Source: Brachybacterium sp. (lineage in GTDB: Bacteria; Actinomycetota; Actinomycetes; Actinomycetales; Dermabacteraceae). From it: a DNA stretch of 5,352 bases. The DNA is taken from assembly GCA_027322375.1 (NCBI GenBank), contig DAHVRS010000091.1, forward strand, positions 1 through 5,352. Direction: 5' to 3'. Position 1 is the first letter of the stretch. Each line of letters opens with the position of its first letter. Below the pieces are notes generated by a model. It saw nothing but the letters and a program-made list of their open reading frames with translations, had not been told where the DNA came from and ran no database searches. Position numbers and translations under genes: made by a program. Shown piece by piece: positions 1 through 5,272 of the stretch.

Positions 1-768
1 GACATAGGCGGTGCGGTTGTCGGGCAGGACCACGGAGCCGCGCGGGGCGGCGTCCACGGGGATCTGCCGCACCTCCTCGCCGCGCTCGAGGTCCACGACG
101 GAGACGCTCTCATCGCACCAGTTCGAGACCAGCGCGATCGACCCGTCGGGCGAGAGGGAGATGAACTTGGGGACGCGCCCCACCTCGATCACCTGGTCCC
201 ACTGGCTGGTCTCAATATTCAGGCGGAACACGGCCGAGCGCCCCACCTTCTCGCCGTTGCGGCAGTCGTCGTGCGCGGTCACGCCTGCGCCGGGGCCCTG
301 CAGCCGGTACTGGGAGACGTAGGCGTACTTCCCGTCGGGCGAGAAGACTGCCTCCACAGGAGCGCCGTTCGTATCGCCGGCCCGGTCGGGGAAGCCGAAG
401 TCGGCGAGGTTCACGGTGTCCGAGACGGTCGCGGTGAGCTCGAGGGAGTCGGCGTTGTACAGCGTCGAGGAGTGGCTGTACATCATGTTGTTCGCGATGA
501 CGGTGCCGGTGGGGCTCGCGACCACGGACTTCGGGGTGATGTCCCCGGTGATCCGCTCGAGGTGCGTCATGCGGGTGGTGTTCGAAGGATCGCCCCCGAC
601 CACACTCGCCGCCGCACCGCTCTCGCCACCGGAGCCCGCAAGGTGGCTCGCGAGCCCCGCGACCATCCCGCCGGACATGACCAGGGCGAGGATCGCCATC
701 GCGACCGTGAACTGCTCGTGTGGTCGACCCCGCCGGTTCTTGCGGCGGTGCTTCGGCTGCACCGTCAT
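1..768 (-). CDS. Membrane-anchored YVTN-type beta-propeller protein (3' end outside window)
   Basis: The frame is open from the ATG at 768 to the left edge, giving 256 residues with the C-terminus missing. Residues 1-18 are very basic (KHRRKNRRGRP). A single hydrophobic segment follows at about 21-41 (VAMAILALVMSGGMVAGLA), and no signal-peptidase or lipobox site is visible, so I infer a type II anchor with the rest outside the cell. From about residue 75 there are beta-propeller-like repeats: SVVASPTGTVIANN, AVFSPDGKYAYVSQY, ISLSPDGSIALVSNWCDETLSVVDLERG and VVLPDNRTAYV. The SPDG...A.V and LSVVDL patterns are typical of YVTN/YncE and lactonase-like propellers, which are often binding or scaffold proteins; no catalytic residues can be named. 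Cys169 and Cys218 could form a disulfide. The start is supported by GAGGGAGCGAGG directly upstream. The gene follows the acetyltransferase gene in the same direction after a 75-bp gap containing a weak -10-like TAGGTT (minus strand, 797-792) without a good -35. The substrate is unknown. Confidence 0.75.
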   Translation of the reverse strand, partial: MTVQPKHRRKNRRGRPHEQFTVAMAILALVMSGGMVAGLASHLAGSGGESGAAASVVGGDPSNTTRMTHLERITGDITPKSVVASPTGTVIANNMMYSHSSTLYNADSLELTATVSDTVNLADFGFPDRAGDTNGAPVEAVFSPDGKYAYVSQYRLQGPGAGVTAHDDCRNGEKVGRSAVFRLNIETSQWDQVIEVGRVPKFISLSPDGSIALVSNWCDESVSVVDLERGEEVRQIPVDAAPRGSVVLPDNRTAYV

Positions 769-843
769 CCTCGCTCCCTCCGTTGCCGCTGAACCTAGCG
801 GTCCAGCCGGCGGAGGGCGGGAGGCGGGACGGCGTGTCGGGTT

Positions 844-1884
844 TCAGGCCTCGCGGCGGCCCTGCAGGACCAGCTCGTGGAAGAGCACCTCGTAGCCGAG
901 CTTCTCGTTCACCGCGATCATCCACGGGTTCACGTGCGAGTTCCAGGTGACCAGCGAGCGCAGCTGCGGGGCGCGCTCGGCGAGCTGCCGATGAGTCGCG
1001 ACCTTGAGGCCGAGCCCGAGGCGGTGCCCGCGATGGTCGGGCATGACCAGGGTGTTCTCCTGGTAGCCGAGGGTGCTGCCGGGCGCCTCGTGCACGTGCA
1101 CCTCGGTGTTGCCGACGAATTCACCGCCCGGCGCAACGGCGACCGCAACGATCCGCGTGGTACCCGATTCCCGCATCCGCCGCTCGCTCTCGCGGATCCG
1201 CTCGGGGGTGTATTCGGCCGGCTCGTGCTCGACCTCCTCGTCGGGCTCATCAATCTCGAGCTGAGTCAGTAGACGACCGTAGGCGTGAAGATGCTCCTCG
1301 GGGATCTCCCCGTCCCACAGCTCGATCCGATACTCCCCGCGCCTCTCCTCCGACTCCGCGTCGAGCGCATCGAGCAGCGCCGGATCCAGCGGCAACGACA
1401 GCGCACGACACACAGCGAGGTTCTTCCGGGAGACCCCGAGCCGTGCAGCGATCCGATGCACGGGATGGCGAAGATCCTCCGGGTCGGCACCCGCCTCGAC
1501 CTCCCCATACGCCTCGACGAGCGTCCGCCCGGACTCCGCGATCGCGGGCAGCAGCGCCTCCTCGACGAGCGCGGTCCCGATCCCCTGGCCGCGGTGGGCG
1601 GGATGCACGGCGACGCCCACGGAGATCGTCTCGAGGTTCTCCTTGAGCGGCAGGAACACCGCCGCGCGGCCGACGAGCATCTCGCCGCCCTCGAGCGTCT
1701 CGGCGATCGCGACCCAGCGCCGAGCGGTCCAGTACGGGGAGTCCTCGAGCTCGGCCTTCAGCTGCGTGAGGGACTGCTTCTGGTGCCCCCCGTAGGTGTC
1801 CTCGTCGAGCGCCTCGGCGAGCGCCTGGTACTGCTCGAGCTCCACGTCGGAGGCGATATCGAGGGGCCTGATCGTCACATTCAT
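844..1884 (-). CDS. Tandem-domain GNAT family N-acetyltransferase
   Basis: This 346-aa protein carries two GNAT folds. The first (about residues 1-165) has the acetyl-CoA-binding motif A in VAVHPAHRGQGIGTALVEEAL (residues 91-111, core RGQGIG). The second (about 185-340) has NTLVMPDHRGHRLGLGLKVATHRQL (277-301, core RGHRLG) followed by the common C-terminal strand-helix pattern with WN, NEKLGYEVL at 314-334. The two are joined by an acidic linker rich in Glu and Asp (about 209-235). Double-GNAT proteins of this kind are frequent in actinobacteria; MshD and Eis are known two-domain examples, but nothing here identifies either of them, and the acceptor substrate cannot be predicted. The ATG at 1884 begins directly at the first beta strand (MNVTIRPLD), so it is probably correct, yet no Shine-Dalgarno precedes it (GTGCTGGACTTCCCCC). 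That suggests leaderless or weak initiation. The gene is divergent from the MerR-PP2C gene, with 125 bp between the start codons. Confidence 0.88.
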   Translation of the reverse strand: MNVTIRPLDIASDVELEQYQALAEALDEDTYGGHQKQSLTQLKAELEDSPYWTARRWVAIAETLEGGEMLVGRAAVFLPLKENLETISVGVAVHPAHRGQGIGTALVEEALLPAIAESGRTLVEAYGEVEAGADPEDLRHPVHRIAARLGVSRKNLAVCRALSLPLDPALLDALDAESEERRGEYRIELWDGEIPEEHLHAYGRLLTQLEIDEPDEEVEHEPAEYTPERIRESERRMRESGTTRIVAVAVAPGGEFVGNTEVHVHEAPGSTLGYQENTLVMPDHRGHRLGLGLKVATHRQLAERAPQLRSLVTWNSHVNPWMIAVNEKLGYEVLFHELVLQGRREA

Positions 1885-1938
1885 GGGGGAAGTCCAGCAC
1901 GTCGTCCCACCCGGAGTCGACGCAATATTCTCGACCCC

Positions 1939-1969
1939 TTGACCTTCCCCTGAGGGGAAGCCCGAGCGT
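1939..1969 (+). promoter_or_regulatory. MerR-type promoter: -35 TTGACC, 19-bp spacer, -10 GAGCGT
   Basis: A -35 TTGACC lies at 1939-1944. A -10-like GAGCGT (A at position 2, T at position 6) lies at 1964-1969, leaving a 19-bp spacer instead of the usual 17. The spacer is filled by a palindrome. MerR-family activators are known to act on exactly this geometry by twisting the DNA so RNA polymerase can use the over-long spacer. The predicted transcript would start near 1976, about 34 nt before the ATG at 2010. The -35 and palindrome are clear in the sequence; the -10 is weak and its placement is inferred. Confidence 0.6.
1944..1960. promoter_or_regulatory. 17-bp palindromic MerR operator
   Basis: CTTCCCCTGAGGGGAAG is a perfect inverted repeat with 8-bp arms around a single central G. 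It lies inside the spacer of the promoter for the MerR-PP2C gene. Its position and symmetry fit a site for a MerR dimer, most simply the product of the gene directly downstream (autoregulation). The divergent GNAT start codon is about 60 bp away on the other side, so the same site could also affect that gene. Confidence 0.65.
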
Positions 1970-1997
1970 GGTCCGTGCCGGGAGGTTCCCGGTGCCT

Positions 1998-2005
1998 GAG
2001 AGGAG
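1998..2005 (+). promoter_or_regulatory. Ribosome binding site fixing the start of the MerR-PP2C gene at 2010
   Basis: GAGAGGAG ends 4 nt before the ATG at 2010. An in-frame GTG at 1968 would extend the protein by 14 residues, but it lacks a Shine-Dalgarno and falls within the predicted -10 region, so the ATG at 2010 is preferred. Confidence 0.75.
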
Positions 2006-2009
2006 CCAT

Positions 2010-3068
2010 ATGTCGCAGGATCTGCTGAGCATCGGGGAACTCGCGGCGGAGAGCGGGCTGAGCGCGAAGGCGCTGCGGCTGTACGACGAGTCGGGACTGC
2101 TGGTCCCGCGCCGCGTCGACCCCGTGACCGGCTACCGCTTCTCCGGGGCCGACCAGGTGGGCCGCGCCCGTCTGATCGCCTCGCTGCGGGGACTGGGGAT
2201 GGGCCTCGCCCGGATCCACATCCTGTGCGATCTGGACGGCGCGGCCGCCGCCTCGGAGCTGCGCTCCTGGTGGCGGCAGGAGGCGGCCGACGCCCTCTCC
2301 CGCGCTGTCGCCGTCCGCGATCTCGTCGCCGCTCTCGGGCAGCACCCGATGGAGGACACCATGATCACCACGACCACCCCTGCTCGCACCGCCTCGGCGC
2401 TGCATATCGGCCTCGAACGCACCGCCCAGGAGGATGCGGTGCTGATCCAGGCCGTGCCCGGCGGGCGCACCCTGCTCGCTGCGGCAGACGGCTTCCACGA
2501 GTCCGGCGACCTTGCCACCAGCCTGCTGGCGGCGTTCGCGGACGCGCTGGCCGCCGACCCATCGGCCGACGCTCTCACCGCGCTCGAGACCGCCTGGTCT
2601 GCCGCCGAAGCCCTGGCGCCGACGGAGGGCGAGGCGGGCTCGACCCTCACCGCCGCGCTGCTCGATGGGAACCGGCTTCACATCGCCCACCTCGGCGATA
2701 CGCGCGTGATGCTGGTGCGCGCGGGCCGGCTCGAGCACGTCACGCAGGACCACACGCAGGTGCGTTCCCTGCTCGAAGCGGGCCGGCTCTCTCCCGAGGA
2801 AGCGGCGTCTCATCCGGACCGGCGGGTGCTGAACCGGGCCCTCGCCGCGGGTGCCCCGTCGGCCCCGGACCTGCTGGTGCGGCGCCTCGAGCCCGGCGAT
2901 CTGGTGGTCGTCGCGACCGACGGGCTGCACGCCGTGGTGGACCCGTCGGCCCTCGCGGAAGCACTCACCAGCGAGGCGGAGCCGGAAGCACTTGCCGCGA
3001 GCCTGATCGACCTCGCCCTCGCCGCCGGCGGCCCCGACAATGTGGGCGTCGCGCTCGCGCGGGTGTGA
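2010..3068 (+). CDS. MerR-family transcriptional regulator fused to a PP2C-type protein phosphatase domain
   Basis: This 352-aa protein has two parts. Residues 5-75 form a MerR winged helix-turn-helix (LSIGELAAESGLSAKALRLYDESGLLVPRRVDPVTGYRFS), followed by the helix of about 78-110 that normally gives the dimer coiled coil. Residues 125-352 are a PP2C/PPM Ser/Thr phosphatase domain: TAQEDAVL (Asp142), AADG (Asp160), GSTLTAALLDGNRLHIAHLGDTRVMLVRAGRL (210-241), VTQDHT, HPDRRVLNRAL, LEPGDLVVVATDGL (Asp304) and GGPDNVGVALA (Asp343). The four metal-binding aspartates expected in the family are therefore present, so activity is plausible. The usual DGMGGH loop is altered to DGFHESG. The phosphatase domain takes the place of the ligand-binding domain of ordinary MerR proteins, so I infer a regulator whose DNA binding is linked to protein phosphorylation state, or a phosphatase that controls its own synthesis. 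A strong internal start at 2361 may give the phosphatase domain alone. The gene converges on the DUF1648 gene with only 7 bp between the stop codons. No kinase gene lies in the window. Confidence 0.9.
   Translation: MSQDLLSIGELAAESGLSAKALRLYDESGLLVPRRVDPVTGYRFSGADQVGRARLIASLRGLGMGLARIHILCDLDGAAAASELRSWWRQEAADALSRAVAVRDLVAALGQHPMEDTMITTTTPARTASALHIGLERTAQEDAVLIQAVPGGRTLLAAADGFHESGDLATSLLAAFADALAADPSADALTALETAWSAAEALAPTEGEAGSTLTAALLDGNRLHIAHLGDTRVMLVRAGRLEHVTQDHTQVRSLLEAGRLSPEEAASHPDRRVLNRALAAGAPSAPDLLVRRLEPGDLVVVATDGLHAVVDPSALAEALTSEAEPEALAASLIDLALAAGGPDNVGVALARV
2351..2363 (+). promoter_or_regulatory. Internal Shine-Dalgarno and ATG at the MerR/PP2C domain junction
   Basis: GGAGG (2351-2355), a 5-nt spacer and ATG (2361-2363) make a near-ideal translation start inside the fusion gene. 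The ATG is in frame and corresponds to Met118 (MITTTTPARTAS), just after the MerR dimer helix and just before the phosphatase domain. Initiation here would give a 235-aa protein consisting only of the PP2C domain. The purine run also encodes MEDT, so chance is possible. Confidence 0.5.
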
Positions 3069-3075
3069 CCAGGGC

Positions 3076-3234
3076 TCAGCGGGCGGAGCGGACCATCCGG
3101 ACGATGCCGAGGATCACCGCGCCGACCAACACGAGGAGCCCGGCGACGAGCAGCAGCGCTCCATCGATCGCGAGCAGCGAGCAGGCGATCCCTGCGTAGA
3201 CGCCCTGCAACCCGAGCCCCGTCCAGACCATCAT
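3076..3234 (-). CDS. Small two-helix membrane ORF, the in-frame C-terminal continuation of the amber-split DUF1648 gene
   Basis: Read alone this is a 52-aa protein starting MMVWTGLGLQG. It has two hydrophobic segments at about residues 10-23 and 26-46 (GALLLVAGLLVLVGAVILGIV) and a basic tail, RMVRSAR. It lies in the same reading frame as the DUF1648 gene upstream, separated only by the TAG at 3252-3250 and five sense codons (REGER). Codon use is GC-rich in the third position like its neighbours. I therefore read it as the back half of one four-helix protein of 165 residues, interrupted by a nonsense codon. The sequence AGGGGAG before the double ATG could also serve as a Shine-Dalgarno, so separate translation by reinitiation after the TAG is possible. 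The ATG at 3231 (51 aa) has better spacing from it than the one at 3234. Confidence 0.6.
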   Translation of the reverse strand: MMVWTGLGLQGVYAGIACSLLAIDGALLLVAGLLVLVGAVILGIVRMVRSAR

Positions 3235-3249
3235 CCGCTCCCCTTCGCG

Positions 3250-3573
3250 CTAGATGGCCTGGGCGGTGCGCTCGGTGATCTCGAGCGGATAATTGAACCA
3301 CTGCGGCCGAGTGGACAGCGCGGCGACGCCGAGGGAAAGCAGGAGCATGACCACCGCGAGCACCAACACGGACCATCGCGGCGCCCAGTCATCGGCCTGT
3401 CCGCTCGCATCGACGTGGCTGGCGACCGTGTCAGGGAGGCTCGCGTAGCGGACCAGGAGCCACGCCGTGGTGCCGAGCGCCGCGAGCACGATGACCCGCT
3501 GCAGCGCACGGGTGACCGGGCCGATGGTGAACGTGCGGGCAGGGCGCTTGGGCTTCGTGGTGCAAGTGCTCAT
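3250..3573 (-). CDS. DUF1648-type membrane protein, N-terminal part ending at an amber codon
   Basis: This 107-aa frame has a basic N-terminus (TKPKRPAR), a membrane helix at about 27-44 (VIVLAALGTTAWLLVRYA), and the DUF1648 signature RYASLPDTVASHVDASGQADDWAPRW (LP....H.D..G..D.W). A second helix follows at about 69-88 (SVLVLAVVMLLLSLGVAALS), then WFNYPLEITERTAQAI and TAG. DUF1648 is also found at the N-terminus of SdpI-like immunity and signalling proteins, but its role here is unknown. Family members usually continue after the FNYP.EITE..A segment with further membrane helices. Here those follow in the same frame beyond the TAG, so the protein is probably truncated by a single TAC (Tyr) to TAG change. 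The ATG overlaps the TGA of the ATPase gene (ATGA, 3573-3570), so translation is likely coupled to it. No separate promoter is seen. Confidence 0.75.
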   Translation of the reverse strand: MSTCTTKPKRPARTFTIGPVTRALQRVIVLAALGTTAWLLVRYASLPDTVASHVDASGQADDWAPRWSVLVLAVVMLLLSLGVAALSTRPQWFNYPLEITERTAQAI

Positions 3574-4784
3574 CGCGCCTTCCGCGCCCGATGCGAACGG
3601 CGCAGCCCCTTGTCCGGCTCGACATCGGCCCCCACGCCCTCGCGCGCCTCGTGGCGCAGCGCCTCGGCGAGATAGGGCAGCGCGAACTCGACGAAGCCGC
3701 GCCCGGCAGGGCGGATGAGGTCGTCGTCGATGAGTCGTTCGCGGTACGTGGACTGATTGCGCGGGTCGATGCCCATGCGCCTGGCGATGTCACCGACGTT
3801 GCTCGGCCCCTCGTCCTCGAGCATCGCGTGGAGGTATTCGCGCTTGCGGGGACTGAGGCCGCGCAGCGCCGGGCCGTGGACGTTCTTGAGCATCGCGGCG
3901 ATGACGGTCTCGCGCGCACCGGCGACGTCCTCGATCTCGATGACGTCTGCATCGCCGCTGTTCTGCCAGGCCTTGGAGCCGATGAGCTGGATAAGATACG
4001 GGTAGCCGCAGGAGATCTCGCCCGCGAGCACCGCAGCCTCGGGCGTGATCGATTTCGGGGTGTCCGCGATGGTCATGCGGATCGCCTCCGCGGCGGTGCC
4101 GACGTCCACGCTGCCCACCTCGATCCGGTGGGCGCGGCGCAGGAAGGTGGTGCGTTCGTGGTCCAGCAGGGCGTCGACCCCGGTGCGCACCCCGGCGGCG
4201 AGAAAGGCGACGGCGTGGCCGGAGCCGATGAGGTCCTGGACATGCTGGGTGAGGGCGTGGAGCTGGTCGCGGTCCACGGACTGCAGCTCGTCGAGGGTGA
4301 TCAGCAGGCCGCCGCCGTCCTCGTCGGTGAGCTGCGCGAGGCGGTCCAGGAGCACGGTGAGCGGCTCCCCCTCCCCCCGGTAGCGCTCGCGGATGTCGCG
4401 GGAGGCGCTGACCGCGGAGATGCTCGCGGAGGTGAGGCGGGAGGTCTCCGCGCGGGGATCGAGCTCGCGAAGGTGCGCGATCGCCTGACCGCGCAGCTCG
4501 TCCAGCAGGGAGGTCGAGGACGTATGGAGGCGCAGGTCGGTCCAGCCGGCCTCGAGGGCGAGCTCCCGGAACTCGGTGAGCAGCACGGTCTTGCCCGCGC
4601 CACGCTGGCCGGAGATGAGGATCGCCCGGGCCTCGGGCACGTTCCCGGCGAGCGCGGCGGTGAACTCCTCGATCGCGAGATCGCGCCCTGCGAGGATGAT
4701 CGGCGTGAGACCGAAGCCGGGGGTGAAGGGGTTTCCGGCGCGAGGGTCGTGAGGGTCAGGGATGGGCGACGGGGTGCGGGCCAT
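3570..4784 (-). CDS. P-loop ATPase (AAA/archaeal-ATPase-like) with C-terminal winged-helix region
   Basis: This 404-aa cytoplasmic protein has a proline-rich N-terminus (residues 1-25), a typical entry sequence for this family, LAGRDLAIEEF (31-41), a Walker A motif GQRGAGKT (59-66), and a Walker B motif LLITLDEL (160-167). A likely sensor 1 region follows, AVAFLAAGVR (191-200). Then come FLRRAHRIEVG and GYPYLIQLIG (260-269), typical of the lid region of AAA_16/Orc1-Cdc6-like and archaeal-type ATPases. Residues about 308-372 (SPRKREYLHAMLEDEG.SNVGDIARRMGID..NQSTYRERLIDDDLI) form a winged helix-turn-helix, and the tail is basic (LRRSHRARKAR). Proteins of this build are usually annotated only as ATP-binding proteins; a DNA-linked regulatory or STAND-like switch role is inference. 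Upstream of the ATG is only a weak GGGG. The gene leads the unit with the DUF1648 gene by a 4-bp overlap and lies behind a long 5' region. Confidence 0.88.
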   Translation of the reverse strand: MARTPSPIPDPHDPRAGNPFTPGFGLTPIILAGRDLAIEEFTAALAGNVPEARAILISGQRGAGKTVLLTEFRELALEAGWTDLRLHTSSTSLLDELRGQAIAHLRELDPRAETSRLTSASISAVSASRDIRERYRGEGEPLTVLLDRLAQLTDEDGGGLLITLDELQSVDRDQLHALTQHVQDLIGSGHAVAFLAAGVRTGVDALLDHERTTFLRRAHRIEVGSVDVGTAAEAIRMTIADTPKSITPEAAVLAGEISCGYPYLIQLIGSKAWQNSGDADVIEIEDVAGARETVIAAMLKNVHGPALRGLSPRKREYLHAMLEDEGPSNVGDIARRMGIDPRNQSTYRERLIDDDLIRPAGRGFVEFALPYLAEALRHEAREGVGADVEPDKGLRRSHRARKAR

Positions 4785-4859
4785 CGCCCCATCGTGCCGT
4801 GTGTGTTCGTGTATGTACAGGGGTGCGTGCGGAAGAGTCGGCGTGACGCTGCTGAAGAC

Positions 4860-4874
4860 TTATTCGACGAATAA
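4860..4874. promoter_or_regulatory. 15-bp palindrome, candidate operator for the ATPase operon
   Basis: TTATTCGACGAATAA is a perfect inverted repeat with 7-bp arms around a single central base, in an AT-rich patch of otherwise GC-rich DNA. It overlaps the candidate -10 box of the ATPase gene, a position typical of repressor sites. The binding protein is unknown. Confidence 0.5.
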
Positions 4875-4879
4875 TACCA
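4871..4879 (-). promoter_or_regulatory. Extended -10 promoter for the ATPase / DUF1648 genes
   Basis: On the minus strand the sequence reads TGGTATTAT, which fits the extended -10 pattern TGnTATAAT at all but one base. No good -35 is found 16-18 bp upstream, as is common with extended -10 promoters. Transcription would start near 4864 and give a leader of about 80 nt before the ATG at 4784. Confidence 0.4.
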
Positions 4880-5142
4880 ATGACTCGTGGAAATGCGATC
4901 TCTTACGCACCTACTCCGCTTTCCTCGAGTCGACCGCCGGGCAAAGCGGAGGACTGCATCTCCGACCCGCTCCCGCCCGACATTCCCGGCCCGCCGAACG
5001 CACGCTGCACATCCTCGCCGGGACTGCCACGCACCCAGCACAGGCCAGACTCACGCTCACCCCGCCCCGCGGGATGCAAGTGACCAGCGGGTTCGCCCTG
5101 CCATGCGGGTCCGACATTCAACGCCCTCCATCCACTGCTCCG

Positions 5143-5165
5143 CCCGCCCGCCCCCACCCTCGCCC
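5143..5165 (-). other. Canonical G-quadruplex motif on the minus strand
   Basis: The minus strand has five runs of three or more G separated by loops of 1-3 nt (plus-strand C runs at 5143-5145, 5147-5149, 5151-5155, 5157-5159 and 5163-5165). This satisfies the usual G3+N1-7 pattern with one run to spare. It sits in an 80-bp stretch (5121-5200) with 51 C and only 7 G on the plus strand. A 9-bp direct repeat CCTCCACAT follows at 5176-5184 and 5194-5202. Confidence 0.6.
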
Positions 5166-5208
5166 ACAACACCACCCTCCACATACACCGCCCCCTCCAC
5201 ATTCTTGG

Positions 5209-5217
5209 TTATCCACA
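5209..5217 (+). promoter_or_regulatory. Perfect DnaA box TTATCCACA
   Basis: The nonamer TTATCCACA matches the consensus DnaA box exactly and lies about 100 bp upstream of the start at 5320. I see no second box in the window, so it is not by itself an origin. It could be a regulatory DnaA site, the edge of a larger cluster outside the window, or chance. Confidence 0.45.
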
Positions 5218-5224
5218 AATTCAT

Positions 5225-5254
5225 CCCCATTTCGTGACGAACCTTCCAATGGGG
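5225..5254. repeat. Inverted repeat CCCCATT / AATGGGG with an inner palindrome
   Basis: The perfect 7-bp arms at 5225-5231 and 5248-5254 are 23 bp apart centre to centre, about two helical turns. Within the 16-bp spacer, and sharing one base with the left arm, is a second palindrome TTCGTGACGAA (5231-5241). The arrangement suits a dimeric regulator upstream of the gene at 5320. Confidence 0.4.
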
Positions 5255-5262
5255 CGGATCGG

Positions 5263-5272
5263 AGGATATCCT
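5263..5272. promoter_or_regulatory. Palindrome AGGATATCCT overlapping a possible -10 (TATCCT) of the gene at 5320
   Basis: AGGATATCCT is a perfect 10-bp palindrome. Its right half contains TATCCT (5267-5272), which fits the actinobacterial TAnnnT -10 pattern and would give a leader of about 40 nt. The best -35 candidate at the right distance is TTCCAA (5244-5249), a poor match, so the promoter call is tentative. Confidence 0.3.

Noticed and set aside
786..801. CCGCT/AGCGG inverted repeat between the GNAT and beta-propeller genes as a terminator
   Set aside because: The stem is only 5 bp and no T tract follows on either strand. The TAGGTT inside it may equally be a weak -10.
212..925. Long minus-strand open frame overlapping the beta-propeller and GNAT genes
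   Set aside because: Its translation is Arg/Gly/Pro-rich without motifs and lies in another frame of the two genes, whose own translations have clear family motifs. It is a shadow frame of GC-rich DNA.
1968..2009. GTG at 1968 as the start of the MerR-PP2C protein
   Set aside because: It lies in the predicted -10 region and lacks a Shine-Dalgarno, while the ATG at 2010 has GAGAGGAG and begins right before the MerR domain.
3021..3032. GCCGCCGGCGGC perfect palindrome near the end of the MerR-PP2C gene as a terminator
   Set aside because: It is inside the coding sequence for the conserved AAGGPDN motif, has no loop and no T run; codon choice explains it.
3591..4874. 427-codon plus-strand open frame opposite the ATPase gene
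   Set aside because: It is antisense to a gene with Walker A and B motifs, and its translation has no recognisable domain. GC-rich genes commonly leave such open antisense frames.
5090..5102. GGGTTCGCCC resembling a tRNA T-arm
   Set aside because: The surrounding sequence gives no acceptor stem, D-arm or anticodon arm at the right distances.
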